From CBDTTM01 sp965363355 (lineage in GTDB: Bacteria > Bacillota > Negativicutes > Selenomonadales > Selenomonadaceae), in the NCBI GenBank assembly GCA_965363355.1, contig CBDTTM010000065.1, forward strand, positions 1 through 12,115: a stretch of DNA of 12,115 nt, given 5' to 3'. Every line of letters begins with the position of its first letter. The stretch's first letter is position 1. Shown piece by piece: positions 1 through 6,417 of the stretch. A program made the position numbers and the translations under genes. The notes below the pieces were generated by a model. The model had not been told where the DNA came from. It did not search any database and saw only the letters and a list, made by a program, of their open reading frames with translations.

Positions 1-44
1 ATTGCATCTAAATTTGGTTTTTTTGACTGTTTAAAATTTTTCAT
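1..44 (-). CDS. Start of an unidentified gene, cut by the left window edge
   Basis: Only the first 14 codons are visible, reading MKNFKQSKKPNLDA. The start is well supported: an ATG at 44 is preceded by a GGAGGTG Shine-Dalgarno sequence at 51-57 with 6-7 nt spacing. The frame stays open to the window edge. The N-terminus is basic and lysine-rich and too short to name a family. It does not look like the start of YmdB or SpoVS, two proteins often encoded downstream of rny in Firmicutes. The gene follows the rny terminator and is preceded by an unusual inverted repeat, so it probably has its own control. Confidence 0.6.
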   Translation of the reverse strand, partial: MKNFKQSKKPNLDA

Positions 45-82
45 ACTCTTCACCTCCAGTCAAAACACTGCTGCTTTGACTG
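22..82 (-). promoter_or_regulatory. Possible translational switch: three mutually complementary 8-mers around the start of the left-edge gene
   Basis: Read on the minus strand, CAGTCAAA (82-75) is followed by TTTGACTG (64-57) and again by CAGTCAAA (29-22). The middle element can pair with the first, giving an 8-bp hairpin with a 10-nt loop just upstream of the GGAGGTG ribosome site. Or it can pair with the third, giving 9 bp whose loop would hold the ribosome site and the start codon. The two folds exclude each other. A 12-codon open frame (60-98, ATG at 98) overlaps the first element and ends just before the ribosome site. Regulation is inferred from base pairing only. Confidence 0.35.
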
Positions 83-127
83 CCTCCAAATCCATCATAT
101 CGGCCTATTTTTGCCGTATTAATGGTG

Positions 128-156
128 AAAAAACGGCCCTGTATGCACAAGGGCCG
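128..156 (-). terminator. Rho-independent terminator of rny
   Basis: A perfect 7-bp GC-rich stem (CGGCCCT at 134-140, AGGGCCG at 150-156) with a 9-nt loop is followed on the minus strand by six U (128-133). It begins 10 nt after the rny stop codon. Confidence 0.9.
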
Positions 157-166
157 CCTGCATTTT

Positions 167-1711
167 TTATTTTGCGTAATCAACGACACGAGTCTCACGA
201 ATAATCGTAACCTTGATCTGTCCAGGATACTCGAGCTCGCCTTCTATTTTCTTTACGATGTCATGGGCCAATCCAATCGAAGTAACATCATCGATTTTAT
301 CTGGTTTGACCATAATGCGAATTTCACGACCTGCTTGAATGGCAAAAGAACGTTCTACGCCTTCAAATGATTCAGCAATCTCTTCCAAACGAGTCAAGCG
401 TTTCAAATAAGCTTCCAAACTTTCACGACGAGCGCCTGGGCGAGCAGCCGACACAGCATCTGCAGCCGCAACCAAAACAGCTTGTACAGTCTTAGCTTCT
501 TCATCGCCATGATGAGCGCCGATTGCATTGATGATTTCTGGAGATTCATGATATTTTTTGGCAAGATCTGCACCAATTGTAACATGTGGTCCTTCAACCT
601 CATGGTCAACAGCTTTCCCAATATCATGCAAAAGTCCACCGCGTTTCGCGAGCATGACATCAACGCCAAGCTCAGCTGCCATGACTCCAGCCAAATGAGC
701 AACTTCAATAGAATGGTTGAGTACATTTTGTCCATAGCTCGTACGATATTTCAAACGGCCCAAGAGGCGAATGACTTCTGGATGCAAACCATGCACGCCA
801 GTTTCAAAAGCTGCCGCTTCCCCAGCTTCTTTAATACGTTGATCGACTTCTTTTTTCGCCTTTTCAACCATTTCTTCAATACGCGCTGGATGAATTCGGC
901 CATCTGTAATCAGTTTTTCCAAAGCGATACGGGCAATTTCTCTACGGACCGGATCAAAACCGGACAAAATGACTGCCTCTGGTGTATCATCGATGATGAG
1001 ATCGATGCCAGTGAGCGTCTCCAGTGTTCTAATATTACGGCCTTCACGTCCAATAATACGGCCTTTCATTTCATCGTTCGGCAATGCTACGACTGATACA
1101 GTCGTCTCTGCCACATGATCGGCTGCACAACGTTGAATAGCCAGCGAAATGATATCTCTTGCCTTTTTATCGGATTCATCTTTTGCCTGTTGTTCGTATT
1201 CCTTGATCATAAGTGCTTTATCATGCTTGATTTCAGCTTCTGCTGTTGCAAGAAGCATCGTCCGCGCATCTTCTGCTGTAAGACCTGATATACGTTCTAA
1301 TTCTACCAGTTCTTGTTGGTGAAGCTCATCGATTGCCGTCTGGCTTTTGTCGAGCTTAGCCTCTTTGGCACTCATCATTTCTTCTTTCTTTTCAAGGGAA
1401 TCGGTCTTGCGGTCAAGATTTTCTTCCTTTTGTACTAATCTGCGTTCTTGTCTTTGTAACTCGTTGCGTCTTTCTCTGGTCTCTCTTTCGAGCTCTTGAC
1501 GCAATCTATGGATATCTTCCTTAGCTTCAAGCAAAGCTTCTTTTTTCTTGGTTTCCCCATTTTTTTCAGCATCTTCTACAATCTTCTTTGCTGCTTCTTC
1601 TGCTGAACCAAGCTGTGCTTCCGCTGTTCTTTTTCTCATCCAATAGCCGCTGCCGCCGCCAATTATTGCTGCAAGTATTACCGCCAATAATATCTCAACG
1701 ATAATCTTCAC
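167..1711 (-). CDS. rny: Ribonuclease Y
   Basis: Membrane-anchored endoribonuclease that starts mRNA decay in Firmicutes. The 514 residues match the family's usual length and layout. There is one N-terminal membrane helix (about 3-23), a long charged coiled coil (about 30-190), a KH RNA-binding domain with GRIIGREGRNIRTLE near 217-231, and an HD metal-hydrolase domain with HD at 362-363 and HHGD at 400-403. It follows recA-recX in the order common in Firmicutes, but a strong terminator and its own promoter (1863-1891) separate it from recX. The only plausible upstream start is a GTG at 1711, and its purine-rich site GAGGGG lies just 2-3 nt away. An in-frame TAA upstream rules out a longer protein. 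A non-standard ATT at codon 3 or TTG at codon 9 would have better spacing, so the exact start is uncertain although the identity is not. Confidence 0.96.
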   Translation of the reverse strand: MKIIVEILLAVILAAIIGGGSGYWMRKRTAEAQLGSAEEAAKKIVEDAEKNGETKKKEALLEAKEDIHRLRQELERETRERRNELQRQERRLVQKEENLDRKTDSLEKKEEMMSAKEAKLDKSQTAIDELHQQELVELERISGLTAEDARTMLLATAEAEIKHDKALMIKEYEQQAKDESDKKARDIISLAIQRCAADHVAETTVSVVALPNDEMKGRIIGREGRNIRTLETLTGIDLIIDDTPEAVILSGFDPVRREIARIALEKLITDGRIHPARIEEMVEKAKKEVDQRIKEAGEAAAFETGVHGLHPEVIRLLGRLKYRTSYGQNVLNHSIEVAHLAGVMAAELGVDVMLAKRGGLLHDIGKAVDHEVEGPHVTIGADLAKKYHESPEIINAIGAHHGDEEAKTVQAVLVAAADAVSAARPGARRESLEAYLKRLTRLEEIAESFEGVERSFAIQAGREIRIMVKPDKIDDVTSIGLAHDIVKKIEGELEYPGQIKVTIIRETRVVDYAK

Positions 1712-1739
1712 CCCCTCTTTATTTAGTTAGTACCAACAA

Positions 1740-1760
1740 AATAGGGCGCGAACGCCCCTG
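1740..1760 (-). promoter_or_regulatory. GC-rich hairpin in the rny leader
   Basis: A GGGCG/CGCCC stem (1744-1748 with 1753-1757) closes a TTCG tetraloop on the minus strand and is followed by A then UUUU. It lies about 30 nt upstream of the rny start and 95 nt into the leader. It could be a weak attenuator or an mRNA-stabilising hairpin; the U-run is too short to call it a terminator. Confidence 0.4.
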
Positions 1761-1862
1761 ATTTTGAATTCTAGAGCCAGCTGCTTCCCTTTGACAGCTA
1801 ACTGCTGCGCCTATTAAGCATTAAATTACAATAATGAAATTGTGGTATAACTCTACAGATTT

Positions 1863-1891
1863 ATTTTACTGGTTTTTGAAAGTGGTGTCAA
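1863..1891 (-). promoter_or_regulatory. Sigma-A promoter of rny
   Basis: On the minus strand a perfect TTGACA (1891-1886), a 17-nt spacer and TAAAAT (1868-1863) give near-consensus spacing and sequence. The predicted transcript start is near 1856, leaving a leader of about 145 nt before rny. The promoter lies downstream of the recA-recX terminator, which fits independent expression of rny. Confidence 0.75.
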
Positions 1892-1965
1892 GCTAAGAAA
1901 CATCTATTCTCGCGGCAGGTACAAGCGGCTTGGATAAAAAGACAAACTCCCATTGATTTTGCCAT

Positions 1966-2005
1966 AAAAAAAGAGAGAATCCCAAATGAAATTCTCTCTT
2001 TTTTT
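1966..2005. terminator. Two-way Rho-independent terminator after recX
   Basis: Perfect 15-bp inverted repeat (1966-1980 with 1991-2005) and a 10-nt loop, with seven A on one side and seven T on the other, so a U-run follows the stem on either strand. On the minus strand it ends the recA-recX transcript. The recX stop codon (2004-2006) lies inside the first arm, so the terminating ribosome sits on the stem. Confidence 0.9.
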
Positions 2006-2483
2006 ATTCTATTTCCACAGCCTGACAAAATGCTTCTACCGCCCGACGAGCAATTCCAAAAGAAAAGCCTTTTCCATAAAGGTATTGCATCATCTTCGCT
2101 GCATCTGCTGCCTTTTTGTATTTAATCTGTAAATTGCGTTTTGCTGCCAATTCTTCCCGTTCATCCGTATACTCAGGAATGCATGATCTTACCAAAGCAT
2201 CATCAAAACCTCTGTTCATCAATTTATAGCAAATTTGCTTGACGCTGTAATGACTTTCATCATAATAACGTCCAAATTGCTGTTGACAAAGGTCTTCGTC
2301 ATTTAAATAACCGCGCTCCACAAGACGCTCAATTGCCATTTCGACTTCTTCTGGCTCATAGTCACGTTGTTTGAGCTTATCGGTAAGTTTTTTTTTGCTA
2401 TGCGCCTGTCTAGCCAAAAGATCCACTGCCTGGACTAAGGCAGTCTTCTTAACTTTCGGCTGGCGTTTCGACCGCTGCTGCAT
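2004..2483 (-). CDS. recX: Regulatory protein RecX
   Basis: RecX-family modulator that binds RecA filaments and RecA protein and usually inhibits recombinase activity. The 159 residues are mostly helical and basic, with the family's repeated three-helix segments. An example is the stretch around 29-62, where SKKKLTDKLKQRDYEPEEV leads to ERLVERGYLNDED. Later copies run around 83-105 (KQICYKLMNRGFDD) and 125-155. The start ATG lies inside recA, giving a 35-nt overlap. An AGAGG ribosome site within recA codons sits about 9 nt upstream, so the two are probably translationally coupled and co-transcribed from the SOS-controlled recA promoter. The stop codon is buried in the terminator stem. Confidence 0.93.
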   Translation of the reverse strand: MQQRSKRQPKVKKTALVQAVDLLARQAHSKKKLTDKLKQRDYEPEEVEMAIERLVERGYLNDEDLCQQQFGRYYDESHYSVKQICYKLMNRGFDDALVRSCIPEYTDEREELAAKRNLQIKYKKAADAAKMMQYLYGKGFSFGIARRAVEAFCQAVEIE

Positions 2484-3492
2484 CCGAATTTACCTCTTCT
2501 GGTTTAACTTTCACAAGAACCGTTTCGCGAATTTTAGCTTCGACTTCAGCGCAGACGTCTTTATTCTGCTTTAAAAATTCTTTTACGTTCTCGCGCCCTT
2601 GCCCTAAACGTGTGCCTTTATAAGAATACCATGCACCACTCTTATCGAGAATATCGAGATCCGTTCCGATATCAACGATGCTGCCTTCTCTTGAGACACC
2701 TTCACCATACATAATATCAAACTCAGCCTGCTTAAATGGTGGAGCTACCTTGTTTTTGACGACCTTGATACGTGTACGATTTCCCACGATATCATTGCCC
2801 TGTTTGATCGTATCAATTTTCCGAACATCTAAACGGATCGTGGAATAGAATTTAAGTGCACGGCCACCGGTGGTTGTTTCGGGACTGCCGAACATTACAC
2901 CGACCTTCTCACGGATCTGATTGATGAATACCGCTGTAGTCTTTGACTTGCTGATAACACCGGTAAGCTTACGCATTGCCTGTGACATCAAGCGTGCTTG
3001 CAAACCGACATGGGAATCGCCCATATCGCCTTCGATTTCGGCTTTTGGTACCAATGCAGCTACGGAATCGACTACCACAATATCAATTGCACCACTTCTC
3101 ACTAAAGCATCGGCAATTTCAAGTGCTTGTTCCCCATTATCTGGTTGTGAAATCAATAAATTATCGATATCAACGCCAAGATTTTTTGCATAAGACGGAT
3201 CGAGTGCATGTTCTGCATCAATGAAAGCCGCTATGCCACCGAGCTTTTGTGCCTCTGCCAAAACGTGCAGGGCTACTGTCGTTTTCCCTGAAGATTCTGG
3301 TCCATAGATTTCAACGATACGCCCGCGCGGCATCCCACCGATTCCTAAAGCAATATCAAGTGGTAGATTCCCTGTTGGAATCACCTCTATATCGGCATTT
3401 ATAGAAGACTCGCCTAATTTCATAATGGAACCTTTACCAAAATCTTTTTCAATCTGTTTTAATGCATTTTCTAGCGCCTGCATTTTATCCAT
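2449..3492 (-). CDS. recA: Recombinase A
   Basis: DNA strand-exchange ATPase and co-protease for LexA cleavage. With the ATG at 3492 the protein has 347 residues, normal for RecA. Visible motifs are the N-terminal helix region (ALKQIEKDFGKGSIMKLG), Walker A GPESSGKT at 64-71, Walker B DIVVVD at about 137-142, and the L2-loop region NQIREKVGVMFGSPETTTGG. The frame stays open upstream to a GTG at 3504, but that codon is only 1-3 nt from the AAGGGG ribosome site, while the ATG lies 13 nt downstream and gives the usual RecA N-terminus. Thus the shorter form is preferred, although neither spacing is ideal. The promoter at 3527-3556 carries a LexA-type box. recX overlaps the 3' end. Confidence 0.98.
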   Translation of the reverse strand: MDKMQALENALKQIEKDFGKGSIMKLGESSINADIEVIPTGNLPLDIALGIGGMPRGRIVEIYGPESSGKTTVALHVLAEAQKLGGIAAFIDAEHALDPSYAKNLGVDIDNLLISQPDNGEQALEIADALVRSGAIDIVVVDSVAALVPKAEIEGDMGDSHVGLQARLMSQAMRKLTGVISKSKTTAVFINQIREKVGVMFGSPETTTGGRALKFYSTIRLDVRKIDTIKQGNDIVGNRTRIKVVKNKVAPPFKQAEFDIMYGEGVSREGSIVDIGTDLDILDKSGAWYSYKGTRLGQGRENVKEFLKQNKDVCAEVEAKIRETVLVKVKPEEVNSDAAAVETPAES

Positions 3493-3526
3493 GTTTGTGT
3501 CCACGCCCCTTCTTCATCTGTTTTAA

Positions 3527-3556
3527 ATTATACAAAACATTCGTTCTAAAAGTCAA
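3527..3556 (-). promoter_or_regulatory. recA promoter
   Basis: On the minus strand TTGACT (3556-3551), an 18-nt spacer and a perfect TATAAT (3532-3527) form a strong sigma-A promoter. The transcript would start near 3520, about 28 nt before the ATG. The SOS box lies within the spacer. Confidence 0.8.
3534..3547 (-). promoter_or_regulatory. LexA/DinR-type SOS box in the recA promoter
   Basis: The 14-mer AGAACGAATGTTTT fits the Gram-positive LexA consensus CGAACRNRYGTTYC at 12 of 14 positions; only the two outermost C residues differ. Its place between -35 and -10 is where a bound repressor would block RNA polymerase. Together with the recA context this makes SOS control likely. Confidence 0.75.
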
Positions 3557-3606
3557 GGAAAAGCTGGTTTCATACCTTGTTGATAAAAGGCATATCCATC
3601 TTTTCC
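3557..3606 (-). repeat. Long imperfect inverted repeat between the desulfurase and recA
   Basis: Perfect 7-bp outer arms (GGAAAAG at 3557-3563, CTTTTCC at 3600-3606) enclose a smaller hairpin based on CCTT (3575-3578) and AAGG (3587-3590). It fills the gap between the desulfurase stop codon and the recA -35 box. On the minus strand no U-run follows, so it is not a standard terminator. It may protect the desulfurase mRNA end, and read-through into recA remains possible. Confidence 0.45.
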
Positions 3607-3617
3607 ATAGAAGCCGT

Positions 3618-4763
3618 TTATTTCAAATTCCGAATTCTTTCTATGATTCCCGGTAAAATATCCAATAGGTATCGTATATCATCTGGCATAGTCGACTGCC
3701 CAATCGAAATCCGAATCGAACCAGCCGCCATTTCTTCATCGAGGCCAAGTGCCAATAACACATGCGACGGGTCAAGCGAGCCCGACGTGCACGCCGACCC
3801 ACTGGCAACCGCTGCGCCTTTCATATCAAGTGCCATGAGCAGGGCCTCCCCCGATACTTCAGAAAAACTAAAATGCACATTCCCCGGCAATCGCTTCGTG
3901 CGGCTTCCGTTTAAGCGAACACCGGGAATCGAAGCTTCGATTCCTTCAATCAAATCATCTCTCATCTTTTCCAACCGCATACTTTGCTCGGTCAATTCTT
4001 TTTCCGCAAGTTCAGCCGCAAGACCGATTCCTACAATGGCTGGTGTGTTCTCCGTCCCTGCCCGCATCCCTTTTTCCTGGCTTCCGCCTTGCTGCATGGT
4101 TTCAATCTTCACCCCATGGCGGATGTAGAGGACACCAATGCCCTTGGGCCCATAAAATTTATGTCCGGAAAGCGATAACATATCAATATGCATAGCTTCT
4201 ACATCAATTTTTACATGGCCTGCTGCTTGAACCGCATCTGTATGGAAATAAATATTTTTTTCATGTGCCAATGCCCCAATCTGTGGAATCGGTTCAATTG
4301 TCCCGACTTCATTGTTAGCAAACATCACACTGATCAAGATCGTCTCGGGCCGAATTGCCGCCTCTACGTCCTTTAATCTCACCATCCCCTCTTCATCAAC
4401 CGGAAGATATGTGATTTCAAAGCCTTGTCTTTCAAGCCATTGGCAAGTATGGAGCACAGCATGGTGCTCGATTGCCGTCGTTATGATGTGTCGACCTTTT
4501 TCTTTTTGGGCAAAGGCAATGCCTTTGAGTGCCCAATTATCACTTTCACTGCCGCCGCTAGTAAAAAAAATCTCCTCGGTTTTCGCTCCAATCAAAGAGG
4601 CAATTTGCTGCCTTGCTTTGCGCACAGCGGGGCGAACTTTCCGGCCAAAAGAATGCGGGCTCGACGGATTGCCAAAATCCTGTGTCATATAATCAACCAT
4701 AGCTGCGGCCACCAATCGATTCGTGGGCGTTGTTGCCGCATGGTCAAAATAAATCTGCTTCAT
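3618..4763 (-). CDS. Cysteine desulfurase, group I (IscS/NifS type)
   Basis: PLP enzyme that takes sulfur from cysteine as an enzyme-bound persulfide for Fe-S clusters and other sulfur carriers. With the ATG at 4763 it has 381 residues. Signatures are YFDHAATTP at the N-terminus, FTSGGSESDNWALKG (67-81), the HH pair at 100-101, HTDAVQAAGH (174-183), the PLP lysine K202 in SGHKFYGPKG, RAGTENT (234-240), and catalytic C325 in SGSACTSGSLDPSHVL, the loop typical of group I. The frame extends to a GTG at 4772, but that GTG is part of the GAGGTG ribosome site; the ATG has 8-nt spacing. It has a likely promoter of its own, and no IscU/NifU gene is next to it. It lies directly downstream of the formate dehydrogenase operon, whose maturation factor FdhD needs a desulfurase as sulfur donor. 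IscS, NifS and tRNA-thiolation roles cannot be separated from sequence alone. Confidence 0.93.
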   Translation of the reverse strand: MKQIYFDHAATTPTNRLVAAAMVDYMTQDFGNPSSPHSFGRKVRPAVRKARQQIASLIGAKTEEIFFTSGGSESDNWALKGIAFAQKEKGRHIITTAIEHHAVLHTCQWLERQGFEITYLPVDEEGMVRLKDVEAAIRPETILISVMFANNEVGTIEPIPQIGALAHEKNIYFHTDAVQAAGHVKIDVEAMHIDMLSLSGHKFYGPKGIGVLYIRHGVKIETMQQGGSQEKGMRAGTENTPAIVGIGLAAELAEKELTEQSMRLEKMRDDLIEGIEASIPGVRLNGSRTKRLPGNVHFSFSEVSGEALLMALDMKGAAVASGSACTSGSLDPSHVLLALGLDEEMAAGSIRISIGQSTMPDDIRYLLDILPGIIERIRNLK

Positions 4764-4798
4764 TAAAAACACCTCTTAAAAAATAACTTCCAACTCTA

Positions 4799-4827
4799 AT
4801 CTTAGCACAAATCGAGAAGATTATCGA
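4799..4827 (-). promoter_or_regulatory. Probable promoter of the cysteine desulfurase
   Basis: On the minus strand an extended -10, TGC followed by TAAGAT (4804-4799), lies 17 nt after TCGATA (4827-4822), a 4-of-6 match to the -35 consensus. The transcript would start near 4792, about 29 nt before the ATG. It sits immediately after the terminator of the preceding operon. Confidence 0.45.
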
Positions 4828-4828
4828 T

Positions 4829-4867
4829 AAAAAGAGGCACTTCTTCTATTTCAGAAAAAGTGCCTCT
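4829..4867 (-). terminator. Terminator of the formate dehydrogenase operon
   Basis: A 10-bp perfect stem (AGAGGCACTT at 4833-4842, AAGTGCCTCT at 4858-4867) is followed on the minus strand by a short U-run. It starts 9-10 nt after the fdnI stop codon. Confidence 0.88.
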
Positions 4868-4876
4868 GGCATTCAT

Positions 4877-5578
4877 TTATTTATTCTTGTATTCTTTGCT
4901 GGCAGCTTCCACTTCTGCACGAGTGACCTCGCCTTTTGCAACCAGTTCATCTATCCATTTTGCATGATGCGCATTGGCATAATGAGCATGGATACTGCCT
5001 TTTTGCATTCCGCGCATAGAATCTGGATTGACAGATGCCGCCAGATAAATATGACCGAGTGCAGCGGCAAAGCCAAGACCAGCAGCGATGCTGTGGAGCG
5101 GAATCATCCACGCCAGCATTTCTTTGCTGAACATACCGTGGCCAAACCAAATGACTAGGCCAGAAACAACCAATACCAGCCAAAGCAATGCCTGCATGGT
5201 GATATTCATTTTTTCGCCGCCATTATAAAAACTTTGTTTTGGCATACCCGTTGGGTGAATCCCAATCAATTCAGGTGGGAATTTCTTGTTAAAGAGCATA
5301 TCGTCTTTATCAAAGCTTAAAACTTCTTTTGCCAAAGTCTTAAAGCCCTTACGAGCGAACAACAAACCTAAAATAGGGTTTGCAATGAAGATCACAGCAA
5401 ATACACGATGCATGATCTGCAAAGTATGCGCACCAAACATGTCATAGAGGAAACGGAATGTGTCTGCATAAAGTGGCAATGCCGTCAAAAACAACATGAA
5501 AAACGAAATCGCATTGATCCAGTGGCAAACAATAAATCCATTTTCATGGCGTGGCACATATTTTTTATCAATCAACAT
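4877..5578 (-). CDS. fdnI: Formate dehydrogenase cytochrome b subunit (gamma)
   Basis: Membrane subunit that anchors the complex and passes electrons from the beta subunit through two b hemes to menaquinone. With the ATG at 5578 it has 233 residues. Four membrane helices are visible (about 15-37, 52-75, 127-147, 158-183). Histidines H19, H57, H162 and H176 match the spacing of the heme ligands known in E. coli FdnI. The ending from about 186 (SMRGMQKG, then NAHHAKW) is also family-like. The frame extends to a GTG at 5590, but that codon lies in the AAAGGTGG ribosome site; the ATG has 8-nt spacing. It overlaps fdnH by 11 nt, implying coupled translation, and is the last gene of the operon. Confidence 0.93.
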   Translation of the reverse strand: MLIDKKYVPRHENGFIVCHWINAISFFMLFLTALPLYADTFRFLYDMFGAHTLQIMHRVFAVIFIANPILGLLFARKGFKTLAKEVLSFDKDDMLFNKKFPPELIGIHPTGMPKQSFYNGGEKMNITMQALLWLVLVVSGLVIWFGHGMFSKEMLAWMIPLHSIAAGLGFAAALGHIYLAASVNPDSMRGMQKGSIHAHYANAHHAKWIDELVAKGEVTRAEVEAASKEYKNK

Positions 5579-6392
5579 GCGAATCGCCACCTTTCTCTTT
5601 GGCTTTGTTTTCTTGATGTTTTTTGGCGATTACCTTGCTGAGGCCATAAGCACCAGCGCAGCCGACAATCGCTGCGACACCAGCGAACTTCCCGAGTGGG
5701 CGTACAACATCTTTCCAAACATTGATTGCTGTATCCGGAGTTTTTGGTTCTGCTGGCAAACCATATACATCTGGCCGATCGGTCAAGATGTACATCATAT
5801 TCGTTCCACCTACACCATTTGGATCAACGCCATAAAGCTGTGCATTCGGGAAATCTTTTTTGACGTCTTCAAGACGGGCATGAGCCAAAGCAACCATTTC
5901 ATCTTTAGGCCCAAAATTGATTGCACTAGCCGTACAGGTCTGTGCGCAAGACGGTGTCATGCCGTTTTCAATACGGTCTGCACACATATTGCATTTAGTC
6001 GATTTATGCGTTTCTCCATCTATTTTAGGAACATCGAACGGGCAGTTGATCGCACAATACCCGCAGCCTACACATTTATCACGATCGATGACAACCGCAC
6101 CCGTAGCTGTTTTACTGATAGCTTCTTCTGGGCAGCCTTTCATGCAGGCAGGGTTTTCACAGTGCATGCATTGTACTTTGATCATATCCCAGTGGAATTT
6201 ACCATCTTCTACGCGTTCGTTCATTTTTACCAAATTATACGTTTTCGAGCTCAAGCTTTTATGTGACTGGTACGCTCCGTCAAACGGCGTTATTTCAGCC
6301 GGAAGATCTTTCCATTGTTTGCAAGCTACCATACAGGCCCTGCAGCCGGTACATCTTGAAACATCGTGCAGCATGGCCATATCTGTTGCCAT
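5568..6392 (-). CDS. fdnH: Formate dehydrogenase iron-sulfur subunit (beta)
   Basis: Electron-transfer subunit linking the molybdenum site to cytochrome b. From the ATG at 6392 it has 274 residues. Sixteen cysteines form four ferredoxin-type clusters: C14/17/20/24, C75/78/83/87, C107/110/113/117 and C134/137/149/153. A single membrane helix near 233-257 anchors the C-terminus, as in E. coli FdnH. It has no signal peptide, so export would occur as a passenger with the Tat-bearing alpha subunit. The frame reaches a GTG at 6401, but this lies in the AAAGGAG ribosome site; the ATG, 8 nt after it, is preferred. The start is 25 nt after the fdhE stop codon, and the 3' end overlaps fdnI. It is slightly shorter than E. 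coli FdnH. Confidence 0.94.
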   Translation of the reverse strand: MATDMAMLHDVSRCTGCRACMVACKQWKDLPAEITPFDGAYQSHKSLSSKTYNLVKMNERVEDGKFHWDMIKVQCMHCENPACMKGCPEEAISKTATGAVVIDRDKCVGCGYCAINCPFDVPKIDGETHKSTKCNMCADRIENGMTPSCAQTCTASAINFGPKDEMVALAHARLEDVKKDFPNAQLYGVDPNGVGGTNMMYILTDRPDVYGLPAEPKTPDTAINVWKDVVRPLGKFAGVAAIVGCAGAYGLSKVIAKKHQENKAKEKGGDSHVD

Positions 6393-6417
6393 GTTTACCA
6401 CTCCTTTATCATTGAAA

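Noticed and set aside
482..1096. Long plus-strand open frame (204 codons) opposite rny
   Set aside because: Antisense shadow of a clear RNase Y gene; no ribosome site and a sequence rich in Phe, Cys and Met with no recognisable domain.
3577..4128. Plus-strand open frame of 183 codons opposite the desulfurase
   Set aside because: Mirror of well-conserved desulfurase codons; no supporting signals.
5496..6266. Plus-strand open frame of 256 codons opposite fdnH
   Set aside because: Shadow of the cysteine-rich fdnH frame, biased composition, no ribosome site.
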